The notes beneath the pieces were generated by a model. It was not told the origin of the DNA. It ran no database searches and worked only from the letters and a program-made list of their open reading frames with translations. Positions 11,985 through 24,280 of a stretch of DNA of 64,000 nt are shown one piece after another. Both the position numbers and the translations under genes were made by a program. Numbering within the stretch: the first letter of the stretch is position 1; the number at the start of each line of letters is the position of its first letter. The stretch is from the NCBI RefSeq assembly GCF_032452875.1, contig NC_083870.1:9362001-9426000 (forward strand), in the 5' to 3' direction. Source of the stretch: Bos javanicus (taxonomy: Eukaryota; Chordata; Mammalia; Artiodactyla; Bovidae).

Positions 11985-12522
11985 CAGATCAGATCAGATC
12001 TGTCAGTCGTGTCCGATTCTTTGCAACCCCATGAATCGCAGCACACCAGGCCTCCCTGTCCATCACCAACTCCAGGAGTTCACTGAGACTCATGTCCATC
12101 GAGTCAGTGATGCCATCCAGCTATCTCCTCCTCTGTCGTCCCCTTCTCCTCCTGCCCCCAATCCCTCCCAGCATCAGAGTCTTTTCCAATGAGTCAACTC
12201 TTCGCATGAGGTGGAGTTTCAGCTTTAGCATCATTCCTTCCAAAGAAATCCCATGGCTGATCTCCTTCAGAATGGACTGGTTGGATCTCCTTGCAGTCCA
12301 AGGGACTCTCAAGAGTCTTCTCCAACACCACAGTTCAAAAGCATCAATTCTTCAGCACTCAGCCTTCTTCACAGTCCAACTCTCACATCCATACATGACC
12401 ACAGGAAAAACCATAGCCTTGACTAGATGAATCTTTGTTGGCAAAGTAATGTCTCTGCTTTTGAACATGCTATCCAGGTTGGTCATAACTTTCCTTCCAA
12501 GGAGTAAATGTCTTTTAATTTA
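11985..12522 (-). mobile_element. ART2-type BovB 3' fragment
   Basis: About 540 bases of the BovB 3' end in reverse orientation, opening with a (gatca)n tail rather than the commoner (gttca)n. It lies inside the L1, whose sequence resumes on its right at ttgtgttagttctttatata. Confidence 0.85.
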
Positions 12523-13257
12523 ATGGAGTTGTGTTAGTTCTTTATATATTTTAGATATTAACCCCTTATCAAACATATCACTTGCAAACATCTTCTCCCA
12601 TTCAGCAGACTGCCTTTTCATTTTGTTAACAGTTTCCTTTGCTATGCTAAAGCTTTTAAGTTTGGTTAAATCCCATTTGTTTATTTTTGCGTTTGTTTCC
12701 CTTGCTTGAGGGGCAGACCCAAAAAGATCCTGCTAAAACCTATGTCAAAAAGCATACTGTTTTCTTCTAGGAGTTTTATTGTTTCTGTTTCTACATTTAA
12801 GTCTTTAATCCATTTTGAGTTTATTTTTGTATGTGGTGTAAGTGTTCTAATTTCATTCTTTTACATGTAGCTAATATTCCTAATACCACATAGTGAAAAG
12901 GTTGTCTTTTCCCCTTACTTCCTATATCATAAATTAATTGCCCCTAAGTGCATGAATTTATATCTGGGCTTTCTATCCTATGACTGTTTTTATTACCATA
13001 CCAGACCCATACTGTTTTGATTACTGTAGCTTTGTAGTCATAGTCTGAAGTAAAGGAGTATGATACCTCCAGCTTTGTTCTTTTTTTTTCAAGATTGATT
13101 TGGCTACTCAGGGTATTTTGTAGTTGTATATATATTTCAGGATTATTTTTCTAGTTCTGTAAAAAATGTCATGTCTATTTTGATAGGGATTGCATTAAAT
13201 CTGTTGACTGTTTTGAGTTGTATGGACATTTTAACAATATTAATTATTCCATTCTTC

Positions 13258-13544
13258 TGGATTCAGTGGGAAAAGGCGAAGGTGGGATGATTTGAGAGAA
13301 TAGCTTTGAAGCATGTACATTACCATATGTAAAACAAATTGCCAGTGCAAGTTCCATGCATGAAGCAGGGCAACCAAAGCCGGTGCTCTGGGACAACCCA
13401 GAGGGATAAGGTGGGGAGGCAGGTGGGTTAGGATGAGCGGGGCACATATATACCTGCAGCCAATTCATGTTGATGTATGGCAGAAGCCATTGAAATGTTG
13501 TAAAGTAATTATCCTACAATTAAAATTAATTAATTAATTTTTAA
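13258..13544 (+). mobile_element. Young ruminant L1 3' end, heavily 5'-truncated
   Basis: It matches the end of the ruminant L1 3' UTR (gcacatatatacctgcagcc, then ttgatgtatggcag, then attaaaattaattaatt). Only about 290 bases were copied. It is inserted in the older, oppositely oriented L1. Confidence 0.75.
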
Positions 13545-14049
13545 GAAGTCTTCTCTTCAATGAACATGGGATAACTTTTCATTTACTTGTACTATCTTCA
13601 ATTTCCTTCATCAGTGTTTTATGGTTTTCAGAGTATATGTCTTTCACTTCCTTGGATAAGTTTATTCCTAGATATTCTCTTCTTTTCCTCTATCTTTTTT
13701 ATTTTATTCTTAAAACAAAAGGTTTATTTGTTTAAAACTTTTATTTTAGTTACCATTGCTGACCTGAATAAAGTAACTCCTTCATTTCTCAAGGAAATCT
13801 ATTGACAACATCCTAAAGTCTCATGATTTTAACACTCACTTTTTAGCAATTATTTGGACACAGTTTCCTTATTGAAGAGAAAGAGAGGCTCTTCCTGGTC
13901 AAAAAGCTTTTGTGTCCCTTGTTTTCAAGCAGAAGTTTTTCCATGGAACTAAAATGACATTTTTATCAAAGGAAACCTTCCAAGTTGGCTCCTCTTGGTT
14001 AGGTTCCTATAATAAGGTCCCATTACTCCTTCATTACATTCAGTATTTT

Positions 14050-14175
14050 GTTATCAATATCTATGAACAAAGACCACATCTGTAGTATTCAATGCCATAT
14101 CACCAATACCTAGCATAGTTCCTGACACATAGAAGATACTCAACAAATATTTGTTGAGTGATTAAATGAGTGGAA
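14050..14175 (+). mobile_element. L2 3' end remnant
   Basis: It carries the characteristic cctgacacatagaagatactcaacaaatatttgttgagtg arrangement (given here as two pieces: the cacatag segment at about 14126 and the caaatatttgttgagtg end). It is an ancient mammalian repeat. Flanking 13741-14049 and 14176-14345 show nothing recognisable. Confidence 0.6.
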
Positions 14176-14345
14176 AACACTGGACACACATAAAGAAGCT
14201 TCCAGAGCATCAACCACAAGATCATTATGATCTCAAAGACTGCATAGTAATTGCAATGACTTTCATAAAGAAACTTGAGAAGGCATTTATTGGTATATTA
14301 AATCCTTGGTACATGGTGGTAGTTTTCTTTCTTTCTATACATATG

Positions 14346-16763
14346 TTCAGTTCAGTTCAGTTCAGTCGCTCAGTCATGCCCTACTCTTTGTGACCCCATG
14401 AATCGCAGCATGCCAGGCCTCCCTGTCCATCACCAACTCCCGGAGTTCACTCAGACTCACGTCCATTGAGTCGGTGATGCCATCCAGCCATCTCCTCCTC
14501 TGTCGTCCCCTTCTCCTCCTGCCCCCAATCCCTCCCAGCATCAGAGTCTTTTCCAATGAGTCAACTCTTCGTATGAAGTGGCCAAGGTATTGGAGTTTCA
14601 GTTTTAGCATCAGTCCTTCCAAAGAACACCCAGGACTGATCTCCTTTAGAAAGGACTGGTTGGATCTCCTTGCAGTCCAAGGGACTCTCAAGAATCTTCT
14701 CCAACACCACAGTATAGAAGCATCATTCTTCGGTGCTCAGGTTTCTTCACAGTCCAACTCTCACATCCATATATGACCACTGGAAAAACCATAGCCTTGA
14801 CTAGACGAACCTTTGTTGGCAAAGTAATGTCTCTGCTTTTGAATATGCTATGTAGGTTGGTCATAACTTTCCTTCCAAGGAGTAAGCATCTTTAATTTCA
14901 TGGCTGCAATCACCATCTGCAGTGATTTTGGAGCCCCAAAAAATAAAGTCTGACACTGTTTCCACTGTTTCCCCATCTATTTCCCATGAAGTGATGGAAC
15001 CGGATGCCATAATCTTAGTTTTCTGAATGCTGACCTTTAAGCCAACTTTTTCACTCTCCTCTTTCCCTTTCATCAAGAGGCTTTTTTAGTTCCTCTTCAC
15101 TTTCTGCCATAAGGATGGTGTCATCTGCATATCTGAGGTTATTGATATTTCTCCCAGCAATCTTGATTCCAGCTTGTGCTTCTTCCAGCCCACCATTTCT
15201 CATGATGTACTCTGAATATAAGTTAAATTAGCAGGGTGATAATATACAGCCTTGACGTACTCCATTTCCTATTTGGAACCAGTCTGTTGTTCCATGTCCA
15301 GTTCTAACTGTTGCTTCCTGAACTACATATAGGTTTCTCAAGAGGCAGGTCAGGTGGTCTGGTATTCCCATCTCTTTCAGAATTTTCCACAATTTATTGT
15401 GATCCACATTGTCAAAGGTTTTGGCATAGTCGATAAAGCAGAAATATATGTTTTTCTGGAACTCTCTTGCTTTTTCCATGATCCAGCAGATGTTGACAAT
15501 TTGATCTCTGGTTCCTCTGCCTTTTCTAAAACCAGCTTGAACATTTGGAAGTTCACGGTTCACGTAATGCTGAAGCCTGGCTTGGAGAATTTTGAGCATT
15601 ACTTTTCTAGTGTGTGAGATGAGTGCAATTTTGCAGTAGTTTGAGCATTCTTTGGCATTGCCTTTCATTGGGATTGGAATGAAAAGTGACCTTTTCCAGT
15701 CCTGTGGCCACTGCTGAGTTTTCCAAATTCGCTGGCATATTGAGTGCAGCACTTTCACAGCATCATCTTTTAGGTTTTGAAATAACTCAGCTGGAATTTC
15801 ATCACCTCCACTAGCTTTGTTCGTAGTGATGCTTTCTAAGGCCCACTTGACTTCACATTCCAAGATGTCTAGCTCTATGTGAGTGATCACACCATTGTGA
15901 TTATCTGGGTCATGAAGATCTTTTCTGTACAGTTCTTCTGTGTATTCGTGCCACCTCTTCTTAATATCTTCTGCTTCTGTTAGGTCCATACAATTTCTGT
16001 TCTTTATCGAGCCCATCTTTGCATGAAATATTCCCTTGGTATCTCTAATTTTCTTGAAGAGATCTCTAGTCTTTCCCATTCTGTTGTTTTCCTCTACTTC
16101 TTTGCATTGATTGCTGACAAAGGCTTCCTTATCTCTCCTTGCTATTCTTTGGAACTCTGCATTCAGATACTTATAGGTTTCCTTTTCTCCTTTGTTTTTC
16201 ACTTCTCTTCTTTTCACAGCTATTTGTAAGGCCTCCCCAGATAGCCATTTTGCTTTTTTGCATTTGTTTTCCATGGGGATGGTCTTGATCCCTGTCTCCT
16301 GTACAATGCCACAAACCTCCATCCATAGTTCATCAGGCACTCTATCTATCAGATCTAGTCCCTTAAATCTATTTCTCACTTCCACTATACAATCATAAGG
16401 GATTTGATTTAGGTCATACCTGAATGGTCTAGTGGTTTTCCCTACTTTCTCCAATTTTAGTCTGAATTTGGCAAGAAGGAGTTCATGATCTGAGCCACAG
16501 TCAGCTCCCGGTTGTTTTTGCTGACTGTATAGAGCTTCTCCACCTTTGGCTGCAAAGACTATAATCAATCTGATTTCGGTGTTGACCATCTGGTGATGTC
16601 CATGTGTAGAGTCTTATCTTGTGTTGTTGGAAGAGGGTGTTTGCTATGACCAGTGCGTTCTCTTGGCAAAACTCTTACAGCCTTTGCCCTGCTTCATTCC
16701 GTATTCCAAGGCCAAATTTGCCTGTTACCCTAGGTGTTTCTTGACTTCCTACTTTTGCATTCC
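14346..16763 (-). mobile_element. BovB LINE, 2.4 kb, 5'-truncated
   Basis: It starts at the (gttca)n tail and ART2-like 3' end and continues through most of the reverse transcriptase region on the minus strand. It stops at about 16763, where another BovB fragment abuts. The left flank has no matching sequence at the right end, so a target-site duplication was not found. It holds the longest open reading frame of any BovB copy in the window. Confidence 0.92.
15228..16589 (-). pseudogene. BovB ORF2 reverse transcriptase remnant, 453 codons open
   Basis: RTE-type reverse transcriptase, whose normal role is target-primed reverse transcription of BovB RNA. In order there is a linker after the endonuclease, then the RT palm: FRKGRGTRDQI, motif A as FIDYAKTFDNVDH with its catalytic Asp, and motif B as GVRQGCILSP. 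The frame ends in a TAA at 15228-15230 directly after SPC. In other copies a Leu codon stands there, so a single base change has cut off motif C (YADD) and the thumb. The downstream part is also broken by a frameshift near 15080. The 5' endonuclease domain is absent. It is a dead gene. Confidence 0.85.
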
Positions 16764-16764
16764 A

Positions 16765-17220
16765 CCTGTTACTCAGTCACTAAGTTGTACCTGACTCTTT
16801 GGAATCCCATGGACTGTAGCATGCCAGGCTCCTCTGTCCACTGTCTCCCAGAATTTACTCAAATTCATGTCCATTGAGTCAGTGATACTATCTAACCATC
16901 TCATCCTCTGCTGCCCCCTTCTCCTTTGCCTTCAGTCTTTCCCAGTAACAGGATCTTTTCCAATGAGCTATCTCTTCACATTAGTTAGGCAAAGCACTGG
17001 AATTTCAGCTTCCAGCATCAGCCGTCCCAATGAATATTCAAGGTTGATTTCCTTTAGGATTGACCTGTTTGATCTCCTTGCACTCCAAGATACTTTCCAG
17101 AGTCTTCTCCAGCACCACAATTTAAAAGCATCAATTCTTTGGCACTCAGTCTTCTTAATGATCCAACTCTCACATCTGTACGTGACTACTGGAAAACTAT
17201 ATGGACTTTGTCAGCACAGT
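16765..17220 (-). mobile_element. BovB 3' fragment, diverged
   Basis: Reverse-orientation BovB tail (cactcagtcactaagttgtac at the left, modified), running through the region that precedes the tail. It is more diverged than its neighbours, suggesting an older copy. Confidence 0.8.
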
Positions 17221-17231
17221 GGTGATATCTC

Positions 17232-17249
17232 TCTGTGTGTGTGTGTGTG

Positions 17250-17286
<37 letters not shown>

Positions 17287-17287
17287 T
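17232..17287. repeat. Compound microsatellite (TG)n(TA)n(GA)n
   Basis: Three dinucleotide runs follow each other without interruption: TG at about 17234-17250, TA at 17251-17263 and GA at 17264-17287. The tract lies exactly at the join of two BovB copies. It is likely to vary in length between individuals. Confidence 0.95.
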
Positions 17288-17289
17288 AT

Positions 17290-20200
17290 TTCAGTCACTC
17301 AGTCATGTCTAACTCTTTAAGATCCCATGCACTGCAGGATTCCAGACTTCCCTGTCCATCACCAATTCCTGGAGCTTGCTCAAACTCATGTCCATCGAGT
17401 TGGATCTCCTTGCAGTCCAAGGGACTCTTAAGAGTTTTCTCCAACACCATGGTGAAAAAGCATCAATTCTTTGGCGCTCAGCTTTCTTTATAGTCTAACT
17501 GTCACATCCATACATGACTACTAGAAAAACCATAATTTGACTACACAGATGTTTGCTAGCAAAGTAATGTCTCTGCTTTTAATATGCTGTCTTGTTTGGT
17601 CATAGCTTTTCTTCCAAGGAGCAAGTGTCTTAATTTCAGGGCTGCAGTCACCCTATGCAGTGATTTTGCAGTGATTTTGGAGCCCAAGAAAATAAGATCT
17701 GTCACTAGTTCCACTGTTTCCCCATCTACTTCCCATGAAGTGATGGAACCAGATGCCATGATCTTAGTTTTTTGAATATTGAGTTTTAAGGCAACTTTTT
17801 CACTCTCCTCTTTCACTTTCACCAAGAGGCTCTTTAGTTCTTCACTTTCTGCCATAAGGGCAGTGTCATCTGAATATCTGAGGTTATTGATATTTTTCCC
17901 GGAAATCTTGATTCCAACTTGTGCTTCCTCCAGGCAAGCATTTCTCATGATGTACTCTGAATATAAGTTAAATAAGCAGGGTGACAATATACAGCCTTGA
18001 TGTACTCCTTTCCCGATTTGGAACCAGTCTCTTGTTCCATGTCCAGTTCTAACTGTTGCTTCTTGACTTGCATACAGATTTCTTAGGAGGCAGCTCAGGT
18101 GGTCTGGTATTCCCATCTCTTTCAGAATTTTCCAGTTTATTGTGAACCATACAGTCAAAGGCTTTTGCATAGTCAATAAAGCAAAAGAAGATGTTTTTCT
18201 GGTATTCTCTTGCTTTTTCGATGATCCAGCAGATGTTGGCGATTTGATCTCTGGCTCCTCTGCCTTTTCTAAAACCAGCTTGAACATTTGGAAGTTCACA
18301 GTTTACGTATTGTTGAAACCTGGCTTGGAGAATTTTGAGCATTACTTTACTAGCGTGTGAGATGAGCGCAATTGTGTGGTAGTTTCAGCATTCTTTGACA
18401 TTGCCTTTCTTTGGAATTGTAATGAAAATTGACATTTTCCAGTCCTGTGGCCACTGCTGAGTTTTCCAAATTTGCTGGCATATTGAGTGCAGCACTTTCA
18501 CAGCATCATCTTTTAGGTTTTGAAATAACTCAGCTGGAATTTCATCACCTCCACCAGCTTTGTTCATAGCGATGCTTTCTAAGGCCCACTTGACTTCACA
18601 TTCTAGGATGTCTGGCTCTAGGTGGGTGATCACACCATTGTGGTTATCTTGGTCATGAAGATCTTTTTTGTAGAGTTCTTCTGTGTATTCTTGCCACCTT
18701 TTCTTAATAGCTTCTGTTTCTGTTAGGTCCATACCATTTCTGTCCTTTATTGTGCCCATCTTTGCATGAAATATTCCCTTGGTATCTCTAATTTTCTTGA
18801 GGAGTTCTCCAGTCTTCCCCATACTATAGTTTTCTCCTATTTCTTTGCATTGTTCACTGAGGAAGTCTTTCTTATCTCTCCTTGCTGTTCTTTGGAACTC
18901 TGCATTCAAATGGATCTGTCTTTCCTTTTCTCCTTGGCCTTTCACTTCTCTTCTTTTCTCAGCTATTTGTAAGTCCTCCTCAGACAACTATTTTGCCTTT
19001 TTGCATTTCTTTTTCGTGGGGATGGTCTTTATTCCTGCCTCCTGTACAATGTCATGAACCTCCATCCATTGATCTTCAGGCACTCTATCTATCAGATCTA
19101 ATCCTTGAGTCTATTTCTCACTTTCACTGTATAATCATAAGGGATTTGATTTAGATCATACCTGAATGATCTAGTGGTTTTCCCTACTTTCTTCAATTTA
19201 AGTCTGAATTTGGCAATAAGGAGTTCATGATCTGAGCCACAGTCAGCTCATGGTTGTTTTTGCTGACTGTATAGAGCTTCTCCATCTTTGGCTACAAAGA
19301 ATATAATCAATCTGATTTTGGTATTGATCATCTGGTGATGTCCATATGTAGAATCTTCTCTTTTGTTGTTGGAAAAGGGTATTTGTTATGACCAGTGCAT
19401 TCTCTTGGCAAAACTCTGTAGGCCTTTGCCCTGCTTCATTTTGTACTCCAAGGCCAAATTTGTCTGTTACTCCAGGTATCTCTTGAATTCCTACTTTTGC
19501 ATCCCAGTCCCCTATAATGAAAAGGATATCTTTTGGGGGTGTTAGTTCTAGAAGGTTCTAGAAGGTCTTCATAGAACCATTTAACTTCAGCTTCTTCAGC
19601 ATATTGGTCAGGACATAGACTTGGATTACTGTGATATTGAATGGTTCACCTTGGAAACGAACAGAGATCTTTTGTCATTTTGGAGATTGTATCCAAGAAC
19701 TGCATTTTGGACTCTTTTGTAGACTATGAGGTCTTCTCCATTTTTTTTTTAAGGTATTCTTGCCTATAGTATTAGATATAATGGTATTCTGAATTAAATT
19801 TGCCCATTCCAATCCATTTTAGTTCACTGATTCATAAAATGTCAATGTTCACTCTTGCCATCTCCTGTTTGACCACTTCCAATTTACCTTGATTCATGGA
19901 CCTAACATTCCAGGTTCCTATGCAATATTGTTCTTTATAGCATCAGACTTTACTTCCATCATCAGTCACATCCACAACTGGGCATTGTTTTGCTTTGGCT
20001 CTGTTTCTGTATTCTTTCCGAAGTTATTTCTCCACTGATCTCCAGTAGCATATTGGGCACTACCGACCTGGAGAGTTCATCTTTCAGTGTCAAATCTTTT
20101 TGCCTTTTCATACTGTTCATGGGGTTCTCAAGGCAAAAATACTGAAGTGGTTTGCCAGTCCCTTGTCCAATGGACCACATTTTGTCAGAACTCTCCACCA

Positions 20201-20503
20201 TGACCCATCCATCTTGGGTGGCCCTACATGGCATGGCTCATAGTTTCATTGAGTTAGACAAGGCTGTGGTCCTTCTGATCAGTTTGATTAGTTTTCTGGG
20301 ATTGTGGTTTTCATTCTGTCTGCCCTCTGATGGATAAGGTTAAGAGGCTTGTGGAAGGTTCCTGATGGAAGAGACTGACTGTGGGAGAAACTGGGTCTTG
20401 TTCTGATGGGTGGGGCCATGCTCAGTAAATCTTTAATCCAATATTCTATTGAAGGGTGGGGCTGTGTTCCCTCCCTGTTGTATGACCTGAGACCAAACTA
20501 TGG
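17290..20503 (-). mobile_element. Near-full-length BovB LINE
   Basis: At 3.2 kb this has the family's expected length. The 3' tail is at the left, the reverse transcriptase frame at 17556-18987 (with YSDD replacing YADD near 17870), and the endonuclease region at about 19500-19950. The right end near 20503 looks like the BovB 5' UTR. About 250 bases of the tail are deleted at 17399 and multiple frameshifts are present. The open stretches are 247 and 200 codons. Confidence 0.88.
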
Positions 20504-20891
20504 TGATATCATATATAAATATAGTTAGTTTTTTAATTAGTAAGTTTTGGCTGTGCTGGGTCTTTGCTGATGCTTGGGCTTTCCTCTAGCTGCAGCAAGC
20601 AGGGACTACTCTAGTAGTCGTGAGAAGTTGTGCAGTGCACAGGCTGCTCTTTGTGGTGGTTTCTCTTGTTGTGGAACACTGGCTCTAGAGCACTGCAGGC
20701 TTCATAAGCTGTGGCACACAGGAGCAGTAGTTGTGGCTCTGGGGCTCTAGAACACAGGCTCGATAGTTGTGGTGTATGGGCTTAGTTGCTCCATGACATG
20801 TGGAATCTTCCTGCAGCAGGGATCAAATTCATGTCTTCTACCTTGGCAGACGGATTCTTTACCACTGAGCCACCAAGAAAGCCCTGATATC
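20504..20891 (-). mobile_element. CHR-type SINE at the join of two BovB copies
   Basis: Complement of CHR (20511-20884): T-rich tail at the left, ctgagccaccaagaaagccc at the right. It is flanked by tgatatc at 20504-20510 and 20885-20891, a 7-base candidate target-site duplication. Confidence 0.8.
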
Positions 20892-23573
20892 TCTGCTTTT
20901 GAATGTGCTGTCTTTGGTTTGTCATAGCTTTCCTTCCAAGGAGCAAGTGTCTTTTAATTTCAAAGCTGCAGTCACCATATGCAATGATTTTGGAGCCCAA
21001 GAAAATAAAATCTGGCACTGCTTCCTCTTTTCCCCTTTCTATTTGCCATGAAATGATGGGACCAGATGACATGACCTTAGCTGGGTTTTTTTAAATATTG
21101 AGTTTCAAGCCAATTCTTTCACTCTCCTCTTACACCTTCATCAAGAAGCTCTTTAGTTCCTCTTCACTTTCTGCCATTAAAGCAGTATCATCTGCATTTC
21201 TGAGGTTGTTGATATTTCTCCAGGTAATATTGATTCCTGGAGAATCAACTGGAAAAGGTCAGTTTTCATTCCAATCCCAAAGAAAGACAATGCCAAAGAA
21301 CACTCAAACTACTGCATAGTTGCCCTCATCTCACACGCTAGAAAAGTAATGCTCAAAATTCTCCAAGCCAGGCTTCAACAATATGTGAACTGTGAACTTC
21401 CAGAAGTTCAAGCTGGTTTTAGAAAAGGCAGAGGAACCAGAGATCAAATTGTCAACATCTGCTGGATCATCAAAAAAGCAAGAGAGTTCCAGAAAAACAT
21501 CTATTTCTGCTTTATTGACTATGCAAAAGCCTTTGACAGTGTGAATCACAATAAACTGTGGAAAATTCTGAAAGAAATGGGAATACCAGACCACCTGACC
21601 TGCCTCTAGAAAAATGTGTATTCAGGTCAGGAAGCAACAGTTAGAACTGGACATGGAACAACAGACTGGTTCCAAATAGGAAAAGGAGTACATCAAGGCT
21701 GTATATTGTCACCCTGCTTATTTAACTTATATGCAGAGTACATCATGGGAAATGGTGGGCTGGAAGAAGCACAAGCTGGAATCAAGATTGCTGGGAGAAA
21801 TATAAATAACCTCAGATATGCAGATAACACCACCCTTATGCCAGAAAGTGAAGGGAAACTAAAAAGCCTCTTGATGAAAGGGAAAGAGGAGAGTGAAAAA
21901 GTTGGCTTAAAGCTCAACATTCAGAAAACTAAGATCATGGCATCTGGTCCCATCACTTCATGGGAACTAGATGGGGAAACAGTGGAAACAGTATCAGACT
22001 TTATTTTTTTGGGCTCCAAAATCACTGCAGATGGTGATTGCAGCCATGAAATTAAAAGATGCTTATTCCTTGGAAGGAAAGTTATGACCAACCTACATAG
22101 CATATTCAAAAGCAGAGACAGGTCACCGCCGCAGAGCGGACCTGAGGCCATCAGATCAAGGAGCCCGGTGACGGGAAGGGTTGGGGCTATGGTCGCTCTG
22201 CACACCGCTCCAGCGGCTGGTGCTTTTTTATGAGGGCAAGCTGTGTTCCATGGCAGGGAACTTTTGGCAGAGCTCCACTATTTACAATGGATTTTGGACA
22301 AACAAGATCTGTTGAAGAAATGCCAAAAAGATTTAAAGTTTCTCTTGGAAGAAGAGTATGGGAAATTACAGATATTTTTTACAAATGTTATCCAAGCATT
22401 AGGTGAACAACTTAAATTAAGACAACAAGTTATTGCCACTGCTACGGTCTATTTCAAGAGATTCTATGCAACGTATTCTCTGAAAAGTATAGATCCTGTA
22501 TTAATGGGTCCTACATGTGTGTTTTTGGCATCCAAAGTAGAGGAATTTGGAGTAGTATCAAATACAAGATTGATTGCTGCTGCTACTTCTGTATTGAAAA
22601 CTAGATTTTCATATGCCTTTCTAAAGGAATTTCCTTATAAGATGAACCATGTATTAGAATGTGAATTCTATCTTTTAGAATTAATGGATTGTTGCTTGAT
22701 AGTGTATCATCCTTATAGACCTTTGTTCCAGTATGTGCAGGACATGGGCCAAGAAGACATACTGCTTCCCCTTGCTTGGAGGATAGTAAATGATACCTAC
22801 AGAACGGATCTTTGCCTACTGTATCCTCCTTTCATGATAGCTTTAGCTTGCCTACATGTAGCCTGTGTTGTACAGCAGAATGATGCCAGACAGTGGTTTC
22901 TGTGGATATGGAGAAGATTTTGGAAATAATCAGGGTTATTTTAAAGTTGTATGAGCAGTGGAAAATTTTTGATGAGAGAAAAGAGAGGCAACTATTCTTA
23001 GTAAGATGCCGAAACCAAAACCTCCTCCAAACAGTGAAGGAGAGCAGGGTCCAAATGGAAGTCAGAACTCTAGCTACAGCCAATCTTAAAACATTCTGAA
23101 GAATTTCATAGTGGACCAGTTGGAAATAAACCACTGGACAGATTTCAGTAATGTCTTCAATGGAACACAAATGAAAATGAATAGCTTGTTTCTGTCAAGC
23201 ATATTGGCAAGTGATTTTATTTTTGCAAAATGTTTTCCTTACCTAATTTGATTCTAACACATAATTGATTAAAGTCTATTGTTTATGAAAGTTTGGAAAC
23301 GTTCTAAGAGGACCTACAGACAGACAGACATAGAGTTTTGAAAATTAATAGCTTCTGATTAGTATAATTTTTCTTAATTTGGATAATAGAAATTCTAACT
23401 TTTTATTAAGCCAGAAAACATGAAACATAATTTGTTTAAAATTCTCTTTGGTCACTGAATGACCAAAAAAAGGAAATAAGTCAAATACATGAGGGTCTTT
23501 TTTTTCCCCCTCCTTAAGTTAAACTTTAAAATTGTATTTAAGGAATCAAATCTTACAAAATCCTGGAAGGTTT

Positions 23574-23601
23574 TGGTGATGATGATGATGATGATGATGA
23601 T
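23574..23601. repeat. (GAT)n trinucleotide repeat
   Basis: Eight or more ATG/GAT units in the 3' UTR part of the cyclin C retrocopy. Confidence 0.9.
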
Positions 23602-23980
23602 TTCAGGGAAATGAATCAATTACCTATGATTTTAAAGTGTATTTTATTCAGTAGTTTTGGTATCTTGCCATGGAGGTATCATGCCCAGCCTAGCAGAAAA
23701 GTGCAATATGTACAGCATACTTTGACATTTTAAAAGTTATACTCCATTACCATTTTGAAATGCTGGGCAAACATTTTTTAAAATTGCATTTAATTCAGTT
23801 AATCAGGCATTTTGAAAGCTAATGGATGAAAACTGTAATATGGTTGAAATTTGGTAACATTTTTGTTATTTTTACTGTGAAGTTTTTATATGACATACAC
23901 ACCCTAGTTTATTTTTGTGTCTTAGTGTGGACTTACAGATTTATCACAGGAATCCTGAGCCAGGAACACAGGTTTCAGGT

Positions 23981-24280
23981 CAGTTAGATACTGCTGCTGC
24001 TGCTGCTAAGTCGCTTCAGTCGTGTCTGACTCTGTAAGACCCCATAGACGGCAGCCCACCAGGCTTCCCCATCCCTGGGATTCTCCAGGCAAGAACACTG
24101 GAGAGGGTTGCCATTTCCTTCTCCAATGCATGAAAGTGAAAAGTGAAAGTGAAGTCGCTCAGTCGTGTCCGACTCTAGCAACCCCATGGACTGCAGCCTA
24201 CCAGGCTCCTCCGTCCATGGGATTTTCTAGGCAAAAGTACTGGAGTGGGGTGCCATTGCCTTCTCCGCAGTTAGATACTG
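23981..24280 (-). mobile_element. BOV-A2 SINE inside the CCNC pseudogene
   Basis: A complete BOV-A2 dimer in reverse orientation (23994-24267), opening with the complement of its (AGC)n tail. The flanks cagttagatactg at 23981-23993 and 24268-24280 match exactly. It is the youngest layer of the nest. Confidence 0.95.

Larger units (their letters stand above)
10580..13740 (-). mobile_element. L1 LINE 3' half, interrupted by four later insertions
   Basis: Complement of an L1: the 3' UTR and ORF2 end lie at 10580-11400 (including tggctgagtagaattccatt), and more of ORF2 lies at 11560-11984, 12523-13257 and 13545-13740. The L1 is the oldest layer here. Later insertions at 10771, 11409, 11985 and 13258 cut it into pieces that remain collinear. 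A (TG)n run at 11295-11320 lies inside it. Confidence 0.75.

Noticed and set aside
22243..22929. 228-codon frame as a functional cyclin gene
   Set aside because: The start is shifted by a 1-base loss, the end by a roughly 10-base loss, there are no introns, and it has an A tail and target duplication. It is a processed pseudogene.
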